Positions 43,134 to 50,366 of a stretch of DNA of 50,366 bases are shown piece after piece. The DNA is from Anaerobutyricum hallii DSM 3353 (lineage in GTDB: Bacteria; Bacillota; Clostridia; Lachnospirales; Lachnospiraceae). The stretch is taken from positions 1-50,366 of the forward strand of contig NZ_ACEP01000093.1 of NCBI RefSeq assembly GCF_000173975.1, read 5' to 3'. The first letter of the stretch is position 1; the number at the start of each line of letters is the position of its first letter. The notes under the pieces are model-generated. The model was given only the letters and a program-made list of their open reading frames with translations, ran no database searches and had not been told where the DNA came from. Position numbers and translations under genes: made by a program.

Positions 43134-44426
43134 CTAATCCTGTACCTTACATACAATCATACGAAGCTTTCCGTTCTTATCCGGTGGAATAGAATCCATC
43201 CACTCGTATTCAATCTCAAATGGATGTTTGAACTTCGCATTTAACTTCGCTGTCATATCTTTCTCAACTTCCTCTTTTGTCAGCTTAGATTCTGCTATAT
43301 TGTGTACGCACTGGATATGAATCTTATGATAGGTCTCCTGAATGAAACGCATCTGTAAAATGTCCTCACAATGAGCAATAATCGGTGCAATTTCGAAGAA
43401 TGTTGTAACTTCGCCTGTCTCATAGCGGAAGAAGTCGTTCATACGTCCCTGTACGCTTGTGATATAGCGGACACCATCACGAACTTCGCAGGTTCCCTTA
43501 TCGCCAATCGCATAGTTGATGAGCGGTAAATCTGTCTTGTAAAGAGGCGTTACAACGATGTTACCTTCTTTGGCAGGACGATTCTTTTCATCATAAATAT
43601 TTACAACAAAAGAGTCATTATGCACCGTATATTCTTCGCTGTCAAAAAGTCGTACCATTGCCGCACCTGTCTCGGCAGTTCCATAAGAATCAATGATTCC
43701 AGGGCCTAAAATCTCTGCAAAAAGCTTTCTTGCGGTATCGTCGATCTTCTCTCCAGTTGGACAGTAGAACTTTGGTTTCTCAAGTTCTACATGATTCTGC
43801 TTACAATATAAACAGATACGCATAAATTCACTCTTATTCATATATAAAAAGTCTGGCTTATATGCATTAATCTGCTTTACGATTTCCGGTTCAGGTGCAT
43901 ACTGATTTACAAAACCACGACGCAAAATCCCGAAATGCTGTAAAAATGTATCGCTGCCACCAGAAATACTATGGGCACTCTTACGGCTCATCGTCTTTCC
44001 TGTAAATGGATTATAACCGGCACACATCATAACACGGAACCAGTTCGCCATGTTGTAGGCCTTTTCCTTTGGAGAAACGAGCAGCATCAGCGGAATTCCT
44101 GAAGATCCACTTGTTGTATCGTGGAACCAGCAGTCATACTTCGGATTCTTTGCTTCCTCATTCATCCAGGCACGAAGCTCATCCTTGGTCAATAACGGAA
44201 GCTTTGATAAATCATCTCCTGTGCGGATATCTTCCGGCTTCACTCCCGCCTCATCAAATCTCTTCTTATAAAACGGAATCTCATATGCTCTTTTTACAAG
44301 CTTCTGTACACGCTTGTCCTGTGTGTGCATTACCCCTCTAAAATCTGTAGGAATCTTTGTTTTCATCTTAAACAAATCAAAAAAAAGCAGTACATTTACA
44401 AGCTTTCTCTCTAACTTCTCAAACAT
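43134..44426 (-). CDS. CapK/phenylacetate-CoA ligase-like adenylate-forming enzyme
   Basis: A 430-aa member of the ANL superfamily. The P-loop TTSGSSGIP lies near residue 105, a PTGEKIDD segment near 215, and the adenylate motif DSYGTAETGAA near 240; the C-terminal KNGKLRMI holds the usual catalytic Lys. CapK-type proteins in capsule loci activate an acyl group, perhaps for sugar modification. The ATG at 44426 follows GAGGAG by five bases; the frame from 44495 has no good site. Co-transcribed with the flippase. Confidence 0.87.
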   Translation of the reverse strand: MFEKLERKLVNVLLFFDLFKMKTKIPTDFRGVMHTQDKRVQKLVKRAYEIPFYKKRFDEAGVKPEDIRTGDDLSKLPLLTKDELRAWMNEEAKNPKYDCWFHDTTSGSSGIPLMLLVSPKEKAYNMANWFRVMMCAGYNPFTGKTMSRKSAHSISGGSDTFLQHFGILRRGFVNQYAPEPEIVKQINAYKPDFLYMNKSEFMRICLYCKQNHVELEKPKFYCPTGEKIDDTARKLFAEILGPGIIDSYGTAETGAAMVRLFDSEEYTVHNDSFVVNIYDEKNRPAKEGNIVVTPLYKTDLPLINYAIGDKGTCEVRDGVRYITSVQGRMNDFFRYETGEVTTFFEIAPIIAHCEDILQMRFIQETYHKIHIQCVHNIAESKLTKEEVEKDMTAKLNAKFKHPFEIEYEWMDSIPPDKNGKLRMIVCKVQD

Positions 44427-44599
44427 GTCTTCTCCTCTTTTCTTTTCGGATATCTCTCTTAAAGTTTTTATTCCCATAAGACAAATATCAATCACTTCAT
44501 TACTATAGTACTATATCAGAAATCGACTCACTGTAAACAGTTTCATCTGTTCTGTAAATATCTTAAATATTGTATATAAGAAAAATTATTTTGTCAACT

Positions 44600-44637
44600 A
44601 GAGCGTGTTTGGAAAATGCTCCAGAGCGTGTTTGAAA
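44600..44637 (+). repeat. Two copies of the dispersed 15-mer
   Basis: AGAGCGTGTTTGGAA (44600-44614) and AGAGCGTGTTTGAAA (44623-44637) in tandem with an 8-base gap, directly before the terminator of the Lys-rich protein gene. Confidence 0.65.
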
Positions 44638-44670
44638 TAAAAAAAGGCATCCCTCGTGGCAGGATGCCTC
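44638..44670 (-). terminator. Terminator of the Lys-rich secreted protein gene
   Basis: On the minus strand AGGCATCC (complement of 44662-44669) pairs with GGATGCCT around a 9-base loop and ends in T7. It starts 13 bases after the stop codon. Confidence 0.88.
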
Positions 44671-44682
44671 CCAAAATTACTG

Positions 44683-45285
44683 TTATTTAATAGTAATTTT
44701 AACTACTTTTTTACCCCGTTTGTAGTTCTTAGTAGCTTTTGCTTTAATTACAATCTTATAAGTACCTTTCTTGATACCTTTCTTAATTGTAACCTTACCT
44801 TTTTTACTTACTTTAATATACTTTTTAGCAGATTTCTTTCCTCTAACTTTATAAGTTACTTTTTTCCTAATAGCTTTTGTTTTAAGATTAAACTTCTTAC
44901 CTTTCTTCTTAATAGTAGAAGCCTTGTAAGTTTTAGCTTTTGTAGAAGTCTTAATCTTCTGCTTTGCTTTTTTAATCTTATAAGTTACTGTTGTTGTTCC
45001 ATAGTAGTTACCGATGCCTTTAATTGTAATTTTGTAAGTACCGGCATTCTTCTTAGCACTCTTTTTCTTCTTTAAAATTATACAATCTTTTCCAACAACA
45101 AGCTTCTGACCACTTACAGTAATTACTGTAGGTAACTGTTTTTTCTTATTGTACGTTACTGTAGCAGTAGCTTTTTTCTTGTTAATATTAGTTTGTTTTA
45201 CAGATGGAGCAGCTGCATGAACTGCTGCCGGAGCCATTAGCATTACTGCAAGAAGTACTGCTGCGATTCTCTTTACTGTCTTCAT
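44683..45285 (-). CDS. Extremely Lys-rich secreted protein with Ig-like repeats
   Basis: A 200-aa protein with a signal peptide (1-25, AVHAAA). The mature part is about one-third Lys, with few acidic residues, so its pI must be very high. Two beta-rich repeats are visible: one with NYYGTTTVTYKIKK, the other with YIKVSKKGKVTIKKGIKKGTYKIVIKA (split near 165-185), resembling MBG/Big-type surface modules. It may bind teichoic acid or capsule electrostatically. AAAGGAGG lies before the ATG. It sits between the two capsule operons; no enzyme motif. Confidence 0.75.
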   Translation of the reverse strand: MKTVKRIAAVLLAVMLMAPAAVHAAAPSVKQTNINKKKATATVTYNKKKQLPTVITVSGQKLVVGKDCIILKKKKSAKKNAGTYKITIKGIGNYYGTTTVTYKIKKAKQKIKTSTKAKTYKASTIKKKGKKFNLKTKAIRKKVTYKVRGKKSAKKYIKVSKKGKVTIKKGIKKGTYKIVIKAKATKNYKRGKKVVKITIK

Positions 45286-45408
45286 AATTTATGCCTCCTT
45301 TTGACAAAAATCTTTCGGCCACGACGAAAAATTGTGTCCGATTTAAATATAATCAACATCCTCTAACAATATGATACACAAATCATGCTATCTGTAGAAA
45401 TGTAATTA

Positions 45409-46158
45409 TTACTCTTTTATACCTGCTTTCTTTTCTGTAGTATCTCCTCCATAGTAAGCACCATAGTAATCACCATAGTAATCACCATATTTCTTACCAT
45501 AACGATTGTAATACTTCTTATATGCCCCACTTCTGATTTCCGCACGATTTAATACCGTTCCAAGAACCGGGCACCCAACCCTGTCAAGCTGCTGCAAGGA
45601 CTGTCTTACCAACGCTTTGGAAGTCTCTCCACAACGTACAACTAAGACTGCCCCATCACTCATGCTGGCAATAAGCGCTCCATCAGAAATATTATCCAAC
45701 GGCGGTGTATCAATAATAACATATCGATAATCTTCTGCTAATCTGTCAAGAAGTTCTCCTAATCTCGGATCTTCCAATAAAGCAGATGGATTCTCCAGCA
45801 ATGTAGTAACCGGAACAATATGTCCATTTGGAATATTTGTTTCGTAGACAACATCTTCATACTCTGCCAGACCGGAAAGGAAATGGTTCAGCCCTTCCTT
45901 AATTCCTTCTACTTCATACTTCTTCTGTAATTCAGATTTATGTAAATCCACATCTACCAGAACAGTAGGAAAACCTGCCTCTGAAAGAAGCTTCCATAAA
46001 CGTACAGAAACTGTACTCTTTCCTTCATTAGGAATACTGCTTGTAATAACAATCTTCTTTGTATTCTTACCACAGAACTTAATATTTACTCTTAAACGAT
46101 TCAAAGCCTCTTCTGCAGCGTAAGGCATATCCTTTATTTTTAAATTCAACTTCTTCAT
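45409..46158 (-). CDS. cpsD: Capsular tyrosine kinase CpsD (BY-kinase)
   Basis: A 249-aa cytoplasmic BY-kinase. Walker A is SSIPNEGKST (~42), Walker A' is VLVDVDLHKS and Walker B is VIIDTPPLD (~148). The C-terminus is a dense Tyr cluster (YKKYYNRYGKKYGDYYGDYY), the autophosphorylation tail. It works with CpsC to control chain length and export and is reversed by CpsB. Its ATG overlaps the cpsC stop by one base. Confidence 0.93.
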   Translation of the reverse strand: MKKLNLKIKDMPYAAEEALNRLRVNIKFCGKNTKKIVITSSIPNEGKSTVSVRLWKLLSEAGFPTVLVDVDLHKSELQKKYEVEGIKEGLNHFLSGLAEYEDVVYETNIPNGHIVPVTTLLENPSALLEDPRLGELLDRLAEDYRYVIIDTPPLDNISDGALIASMSDGAVLVVRCGETSKALVRQSLQQLDRVGCPVLGTVLNRAEIRSGAYKKYYNRYGKKYGDYYGDYYGAYYGGDTTEKKAGIKE

Positions 46159-46982
46159 TACTTACTAAATCCCTTCTCCAGCTTCCCCTTTTTCTGCTGT
46201 TTTTCCGATGCCAGCTCACTAACATCCGGAATTACTGCCAAAGGTACAATATCAAAGTACTTCTCCATATCATCTGCTGTATGGATCGTATCATCCATAA
46301 GATACTTCACTACAAGATACATACAGTAGAGGAACGCTCCTGCTAATGCACCGATCATTGTATACTTCGTGTAGCTTGGGCCATCCTTATAATCTGCTAA
46401 TTTGGCTTTCTGTGCAACGTTTGGTGCGTTCGTACTCATCGTCTTAGGAAGATAGTCAACAGAAACCTCCATAAGTGTATTCGCAATATCTCTTGCACTC
46501 TTTGGATCAGTACTTACTACATTAATATTTAAAATACGGGTATCTGTCGGATTCTCTAATGTGATCATCTTTGCAAGTGTATCAGAATCCATATCCAGAT
46601 TCAGTTTATTGATTACCTGCTCTAATACCGGATAACTTAACATCAACTGCTCATAATCAGCTGTCAGCGATGTACCGATATTCAAAGCATCTAAATCAAC
46701 TACTGAATTCTTAGATGCAGATACAACATACATCTTCGCTGTTGACTTATAAGTCGGACGAACAAGAAAATAGGAATATGCATTCATTATCACTGCTCCG
46801 ATCAAAAAGCACAGCACAATATAATGTATCTTGTCAAGCAATGCCCATGCCAGATCAATCAGATCAATTTCTGCTTCCTGCTCTGTTCTATCCGCAAAAC
46901 TACTGCGAACATCCTCTTTACCTCCGGAAATCACTTCAAATTCCGGGGTACTCTCCTCATTCCTGTTATTAATAAGACTCAT
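46158..46982 (-). CDS. cpsC: Chain-length determinant/kinase activator CpsC (Wzz)
   Basis: A 274-aa protein with TM segments near residues 47-67 and 211-231 around an extracytoplasmic domain (YKSTAKMYVVSAS, a Wzz landmark). The short cytoplasmic tail (~235-274) is where CpsD is activated in Gram-positive systems. GAGGAAAG lies before the ATG. Confidence 0.92.
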   Translation of the reverse strand: MSLINNRNEESTPEFEVISGGKEDVRSSFADRTEQEAEIDLIDLAWALLDKIHYIVLCFLIGAVIMNAYSYFLVRPTYKSTAKMYVVSASKNSVVDLDALNIGTSLTADYEQLMLSYPVLEQVINKLNLDMDSDTLAKMITLENPTDTRILNINVVSTDPKSARDIANTLMEVSVDYLPKTMSTNAPNVAQKAKLADYKDGPSYTKYTMIGALAGAFLYCMYLVVKYLMDDTIHTADDMEKYFDIVPLAVIPDVSELASEKQQKKGKLEKGFSK

Positions 46983-47000
46983 CTTCTTTCCTCATTCCTG

Positions 47001-48020
47001 TTATTTTTCTACTTTATTAAAAAACAGCTCCATCGCTACTTCGCCACGGCTTGTTTCATCCATAGTAAATTCATTAAAACCATCATCTTCTGCAATAGCG
47101 TTCGTTCCCTTGATAGAAAGCTCGCCTTTATCTTCGCTGTTCATAATCATATTGGCGACATTCCCCATCTCTCCAACACTCATATCTGTTACCATATAAT
47201 CCGAGAGGTCATTATAAAATTCATTAATAAATCCGCTATCCGCCTGTAACTTTGCTTTATACAAAGGGAACAACGCATCAACATATGCCTTCTGCCTGCG
47301 CATACGGCACTCGTTCGTACCATCTCCTACATTCATTCTGTCATGAACATAATGCATCGCCTGATCATCTGTCAATGTTATATTCTGCCCCATTACAAGA
47401 GATGGATCTGACTGGGAAAAATCATCTTCAATCGTAACAGGCACGCCTCCTGCCAAATGATTCAATATCTTAATCGAATCCATGTTCAATGAAATATATC
47501 CTTCAATCCGAATACCGTACAGCATATGCGATACTGCATCCACCGTATTCTCACAACTCAGTTCCATTCCATCGCCTTTTGCATGTGCAAGCGCAATCTG
47601 TGTCTTCGTTGTGGCAAGATAAGAACCGTCATCATCTAATGACTTTACATCTGTTATCGTATCTCTGTTAATTGGAAGCTTATGATATATATTCTTCTTC
47701 GTATCAATCACAAGAAGCTCAAGAACATCACTCTGTCCGGTTCCATCCGATTCTGTCTTGCCTGTCTTCACACCTCTGTCATCTTCTCCAATAAAAAGAT
47801 ACGTCTGCACATCCCAGTTCGGCTTACACTTCACACCGTTAATCGTAACAATATCTGACGCTGCCGCTGCATCCTTCTGCCCTGTATTCATCTTCTGATT
47901 ATCAACAATATGCCCGATCACAACTGTTGCTGTACAGACAATAACAAAGACCGCCACCACCGCAGCAAGCTTCTTTGCAAGCTTCTCCTTTTCACTTCTG
48001 CTATAGTACTTCTTCGCCAT
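47001..48020 (-). CDS. LytR-CpsA-Psr family phosphotransferase
   Basis: A 339-aa protein with one N-terminal TM (~14-34) and an extracellular LCP domain. It has FIGEDDRG, the SDVLELLVIDTKKN strand, PINRDT (Arg/Asp for diphosphate binding) and DDFSQSDPSLVMG. LCP enzymes attach capsule or teichoic acid from undecaprenyl diphosphate to peptidoglycan. GAGGTG stands before the ATG. Second-last functional link between CpsB and CpsC in this operon. Confidence 0.92.
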   Translation of the reverse strand: MAKKYYSRSEKEKLAKKLAAVVAVFVIVCTATVVIGHIVDNQKMNTGQKDAAAASDIVTINGVKCKPNWDVQTYLFIGEDDRGVKTGKTESDGTGQSDVLELLVIDTKKNIYHKLPINRDTITDVKSLDDDGSYLATTKTQIALAHAKGDGMELSCENTVDAVSHMLYGIRIEGYISLNMDSIKILNHLAGGVPVTIEDDFSQSDPSLVMGQNITLTDDQAMHYVHDRMNVGDGTNECRMRRQKAYVDALFPLYKAKLQADSGFINEFYNDLSDYMVTDMSVGEMGNVANMIMNSEDKGELSIKGTNAIAEDDGFNEFTMDETSRGEVAMELFFNKVEK

Positions 48021-48034
48021 CTAAGACACCTCAG

Positions 48035-48154
48035 TTAAAAAATCCCCTGGAGCAAAGCACTTCCTGCACCTGGGTTCGTCTTCTCACATACAAGAAGAAC
48101 TGCAAGAATCACAAACAAGATCACACTAATAATAATTGAAACTTTCTTTGACAT
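48035..48154 (-). CDS. 39-aa single-pass membrane peptide in the cps operon
   Basis: A short ORF whose ATG follows directly on the TAG of cpsB, with GGAGGATAAGT as ribosome-binding site inside the cpsB end, and whose stop lies 14 bases before the LCP gene. The peptide has a basic MSKK start, one TM segment (residues 5-23, rich in Ile, Leu and Val) and a short Cys-containing outer tail with TNPGAGSALLQG. Tight packing and a good site argue for translation. No family recognised; it could assist the CpsC/CpsD complex or be a lipid-modified peptide. Confidence 0.65.
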   Translation of the reverse strand: MSKKVSIIISVILFVILAVLLVCEKTNPGAGSALLQGIF

Positions 48155-48883
48155 CTACTTATCCTCCAAACCAAGCAGCACTGCTGCTTCTTTATCCATT
48201 TTATCAATAAAGGTACTGCCCATCATCTTCTCAAGCGCTTCGCGCCCATTCTTAAGATTCGGAACTCTATGATTAAGACCATGACAGTCACTTCCAAGAA
48301 AAATCTGTTCCTTTTTCCTGATCATCTTTAAAATCTGTCTTCTTTCACCCCACCGTTCAAAACTTCCAGCATTAATCTGAACATAAACAGGAAGCTCCAT
48401 CAACTCATAAATTCTCTTCTTATTTCCTGGAATCATCAGAAAACGTTCCAGATGAGCGAGCATAACACGCAGCTTCCTGCGCTCCAAAATATATCTCACT
48501 TCTTCAATCTCAGACTTGTTCCACTTTGTAAAAGGCATCTCCAGCAAAAGAAGATCCGTACCCTCATAAGTAAGTTCTTCTAAACGCTCCGCCCTGCTTA
48601 TTCCTGTAAAAAAAGCGACCTCCACTCCCATTATCAGCCTTGGAATCCTCTCTTCTTTTGTCAGTTCCTGGTTCATTCGTTCCTTCAAACGTTCTTCTGA
48701 ACACCTTCTTCTGTTCAAAAAAGAAGAAATTCTGTCTTCTATAGCATAAAAATGAGACGTTGCCGCCATTACATCTATTCCCTGTGAAGCTGAGATCTGT
48801 AGCATCCCCAAAGATTCCTCTGAACTATGGCTCCCGTCATCTATACGGGGAAGCACATGTGAATGGAAATCTATTACTGACAT
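48155..48883 (-). CDS. cpsB: Tyrosine-protein phosphatase CpsB/CapC (PHP type)
   Basis: A 242-aa metal-dependent phosphatase with the PHP motifs DFHSHVLPRIDDG (metal-binding His residues, ~5), ATSHFY, MGVEVAF, LAHLERF and a final GSDCHG (~197). It removes phosphate from CpsD and so resets the polymerisation cycle. AGAAGGGA precedes the ATG. First gene of cpsB-peptide-LCP-cpsC-cpsD, read from the promoter at 48952-48980. Confidence 0.93.
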   Translation of the reverse strand: MSVIDFHSHVLPRIDDGSHSSEESLGMLQISASQGIDVMAATSHFYAIEDRISSFLNRRRCSEERLKERMNQELTKEERIPRLIMGVEVAFFTGISRAERLEELTYEGTDLLLLEMPFTKWNKSEIEEVRYILERRKLRVMLAHLERFLMIPGNKKRIYELMELPVYVQINAGSFERWGERRQILKMIRKKEQIFLGSDCHGLNHRVPNLKNGREALEKMMGSTFIDKMDKEAAVLLGLEDK

Positions 48884-48951
48884 TCTCTTTTCCCTTCTAT
48901 TCTATTTACTAAATAAGTTACATAAAATTATAAATTTTTACTCTTCTCAAT

Positions 48952-48980
48952 ATTTTATACTATAATGTACCAAATTTCAA
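48952..48980 (-). promoter_or_regulatory. Promoter of the cps operon
   Basis: TTGAAA (48975-48980) and TAAAAT (48952-48957) on the minus strand with 17-bp spacing, about 70 bp before cpsB. No operator is recognised; 48981-49057 holds nothing else. Confidence 0.65.
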
Positions 48981-49057
48981 TGTCCTATTCTCTAATAATA
49001 TCCAGAAAAATGGACAATTTCTTTGCAAAATATACAAAATTTGATTTGTGAGACTGC

Positions 49058-49186
49058 AAGGCAGACCAAACAGACGAACCTGGGAAGATAAATAAACCAT
49101 AACTATCTGAATCCTTTCTCAAATTTCTCAAAAATAAATTCTGACTTTCCCCAAGCCCCAAAGACAGTTCCTTTGCCTGCGGCAAA
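49058..49186. repeat. Palindromic element, copy I (core lost)
   Basis: It starts with ACAGACGAACCTGGGAAGAT and TAAATAAACCAT, like the left end of copies E and F, then jumps to the flanking module (AAAAATAAATTCTGA, CCAAAGACAG) and TTTGCCTGCGGCAAA of copy A. The central palindrome is missing. It ends at the stop codon of the transporter gene. Confidence 0.7.
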
Positions 49187-50098
49187 TCAAAATTTCAGCA
49201 GAATCATATTCCACAGCGGTGTTGTGATTAATGATGCCGCTGTGGAGAATACAACTAATTTTACGGAGAATTCTTCTTCACAGTCATATTTTGAAGCAAG
49301 AATTGTTGTAGTTGCTCCTGCCGGCATTGCCGCCAAAATTACACTTACGCCCATTACAAGGCTGTCGATATGCAGGAGCCAGCATGGGATAAATACGCAA
49401 AACGGTATTATAAGTAAACGGATAAATGTATAGAAAAGTACATCTTTATCAATAATCGTTTTGGGATCTGCGTCTGCGAGAATCATTCCGATGACGAGCA
49501 TGGACATTGCTGTGTTACAGTTACTTACGGAAGTAATTGTTTCTTCTAAGAAATGTGGAGGCCGCCATCCGGTAAGCATGAGGACGATACCAATCTCACA
49601 GGCAATGATACATGGATGGGTAAAGATTTTCTTGAGCATTTCCTTTTTGGTTGGTGCTTCGGTGAATACGGAAACGCCCTCTGACCACATCATAATTCGC
49701 TGTGGAATAAGGTAAATAGATGCTAATGTCAGTCCCATCATTCCAAAAACACCCTGTGCGATTGGATTCCCTAAAAATCCCGCATTAGAACAAATCGTTG
49801 CATAACGCAAACATTTTTTTCTTTTTACGGAGCATTTGTTATATAGTACGCCTCCTAAAATAACACAAAAAACCTGAATTAATATAGAAATAACAAGAAT
49901 GACTACAAAGTCCTGTGCGATTTTTGACGAGAACTTTATCATAAAAGAATAAATAATATTACACGGTAAAATAAGATCAATAACAAGATTGGTCATACCT
50001 TTCTGTACTTCTTTTCCGACAACTCCCACCTTTTTCAAAATCAGCCCTGTGATGATGAGGGCGAACATCATTAATTGTAAGTTAATTAATTCCTTCAC
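49187..50098 (-). CDS. AEC-family (auxin efflux carrier-like) transporter
   Basis: A 303-aa membrane protein with about ten hydrophobic segments in two halves. Features of the AEC family are visible: LVIDLILPCNIIYSF in the first half, CSNAGFLGNPIAQGVFG (residues ~103-119) and the second-half MPAGATTTILASKY. Bacterial members export or import small organic acids; the substrate is not evident. Translation starts at a GTG with GGAGAG nine bases before it. Confidence 0.87.
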   Translation of the reverse strand: MKELINLQLMMFALIITGLILKKVGVVGKEVQKGMTNLVIDLILPCNIIYSFMIKFSSKIAQDFVVILVISILIQVFCVILGGVLYNKCSVKRKKCLRYATICSNAGFLGNPIAQGVFGMMGLTLASIYLIPQRIMMWSEGVSVFTEAPTKKEMLKKIFTHPCIIACEIGIVLMLTGWRPPHFLEETITSVSNCNTAMSMLVIGMILADADPKTIIDKDVLFYTFIRLLIIPFCVFIPCWLLHIDSLVMGVSVILAAMPAGATTTILASKYDCEEEFSVKLVVFSTAASLITTPLWNMILLKF

Positions 50099-50184
50099 TT
50101 TTGTGTCTCTCCGTTTCTCTGTTTATTTAATGTATTTGTAAATCGGCACATAAGACTACTATTTATATTGCTATAGCTTCTATG

Positions 50185-50322
50185 TCGTGACATCCTCCCC
50201 CACCTGTAGAGGTTGAGACTTCCCAACCTCGGCAAGTTTGGTTCTCGTTCGATAACACTACTGTGCTAAGCATAAGCGAGCTATCCCCGTGTGTCCCACG
50301 GTTGTGTTATATTGTATTAAGG
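50185..50322 (-). ncRNA. Right-end/omega-RNA region of an IS200/IS605-family element
   Basis: Downstream of the tnpB stop on the minus strand lies a GC-richer, structured segment unlike its surroundings: GTGGGACACACGGGG, then GAGGTTGGGAAGTCTCAACCTC (a hairpin) and GTGGGGGAGGATGTCACGAC near the end. IS605-group tnpB genes are followed by a guide RNA scaffold that ends at the element's right end, and this matches by position. The exact end and the guide are not certain. Confidence 0.6.
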
Positions 50323-50366
50323 TCATGCATTTACCAGCCGCATTCCCTCATTTCTGATATTTATAG
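50323..50366 (-). CDS. tnpB: TnpB C-terminal end (partial)
   Basis: Thirteen codons before a TGA at 50323-50325 read INIRNEGMRLVNA, the usual ending of TnpB (A-x-NIRxEGxxL) in IS200/IS605-type elements. The rest of the gene lies beyond the right edge of the window. The GC-rich structured region that follows supports the assignment. Confidence 0.7.
   Translation of the reverse strand, partial: INIRNEGMRLVNA

Noticed and set aside
45300-45330. Small TTTCG/CGAAA hairpin before the Lys-rich protein gene as a riboswitch
   Set aside because: Only five base pairs and no conserved surrounding structure.

Overview
The window looks like a chromosome segment of a low-GC, endospore-forming Clostridia, most likely Lachnospiraceae. 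The main reasons are the spoIIE, yabP, yabQ, divIC and spoVT neighbourhood, the NiaR-type nad operon, a T-box leader, Big2-repeat secreted proteins and a Gram-positive CpsB/C/D-LCP capsule operon. The genus cannot be fixed from the sequence alone.

Layout. 1-4.3 kb: a gene tail at the left edge, an organic-acid-type transporter with an esterase, and a MerR regulator. 4.7-8.3 kb: the operon nadA-nadB-nadC-niaR for NAD synthesis from aspartate, with a strong promoter overlapping a NiaR-like operator. 8.4-11.4 kb: a secreted Big2 protein and a divergent two-component system, bracketed by 79-bp direct repeats; each repeat is a copy of the nad promoter/operator. 11.5-13.3 kb: a 33-codon hydrophobic ORF with its own promoter and terminator, another Big2 protein, and two tandem 130-bp structured repeats. 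13.3-22.4 kb: the housekeeping/sporulation block ftsH-hpt-tilS-spoIIE, tRNA-Met, divIC-yabQ-yabP, with hup-rqcP on the opposite strand and spoVT beyond. 22.7-26.0 kb: hydrolase, membrane protein and condensation-fold acyltransferase. 26.3-30.7 kb: a TrpXYZ-type ABC transporter and an LDH/MDH-family dehydrogenase behind a T-box. 30.7-36.9 kb: a BlaI-type regulator, a giant YfhO membrane protein and an L,D-transpeptidase. 37.4-48.9 kb: surface polysaccharide genes (sugar aminotransferase, GT2, ATP-grasp, flippase, CapK-like ligase, then CpsB, a 39-aa membrane peptide, LCP, CpsC, CpsD). 49-50.4 kb: an AEC transporter and the 3' end of an IS200/IS605-type tnpB with its downstream RNA region.

The most unusual feature is a family of dispersed intergenic palindromes of about 130-250 bp. 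Seven copies have a recognisable core and near-perfect 15-32-bp outer arms. The arm sequence differs from copy to copy while staying self-complementary, and an inner stem also co-varies. In two places a second hairpin family with the same behaviour sits in the loop position of the first. A third, unrelated tandem repeat at 12.8 and 13.1 kb again has a variable but self-paired hairpin attached to a conserved body containing a G8 tract. I know no name for these elements; whether they are RNA genes, terminators or non-autonomous mobile elements cannot be decided from one window.
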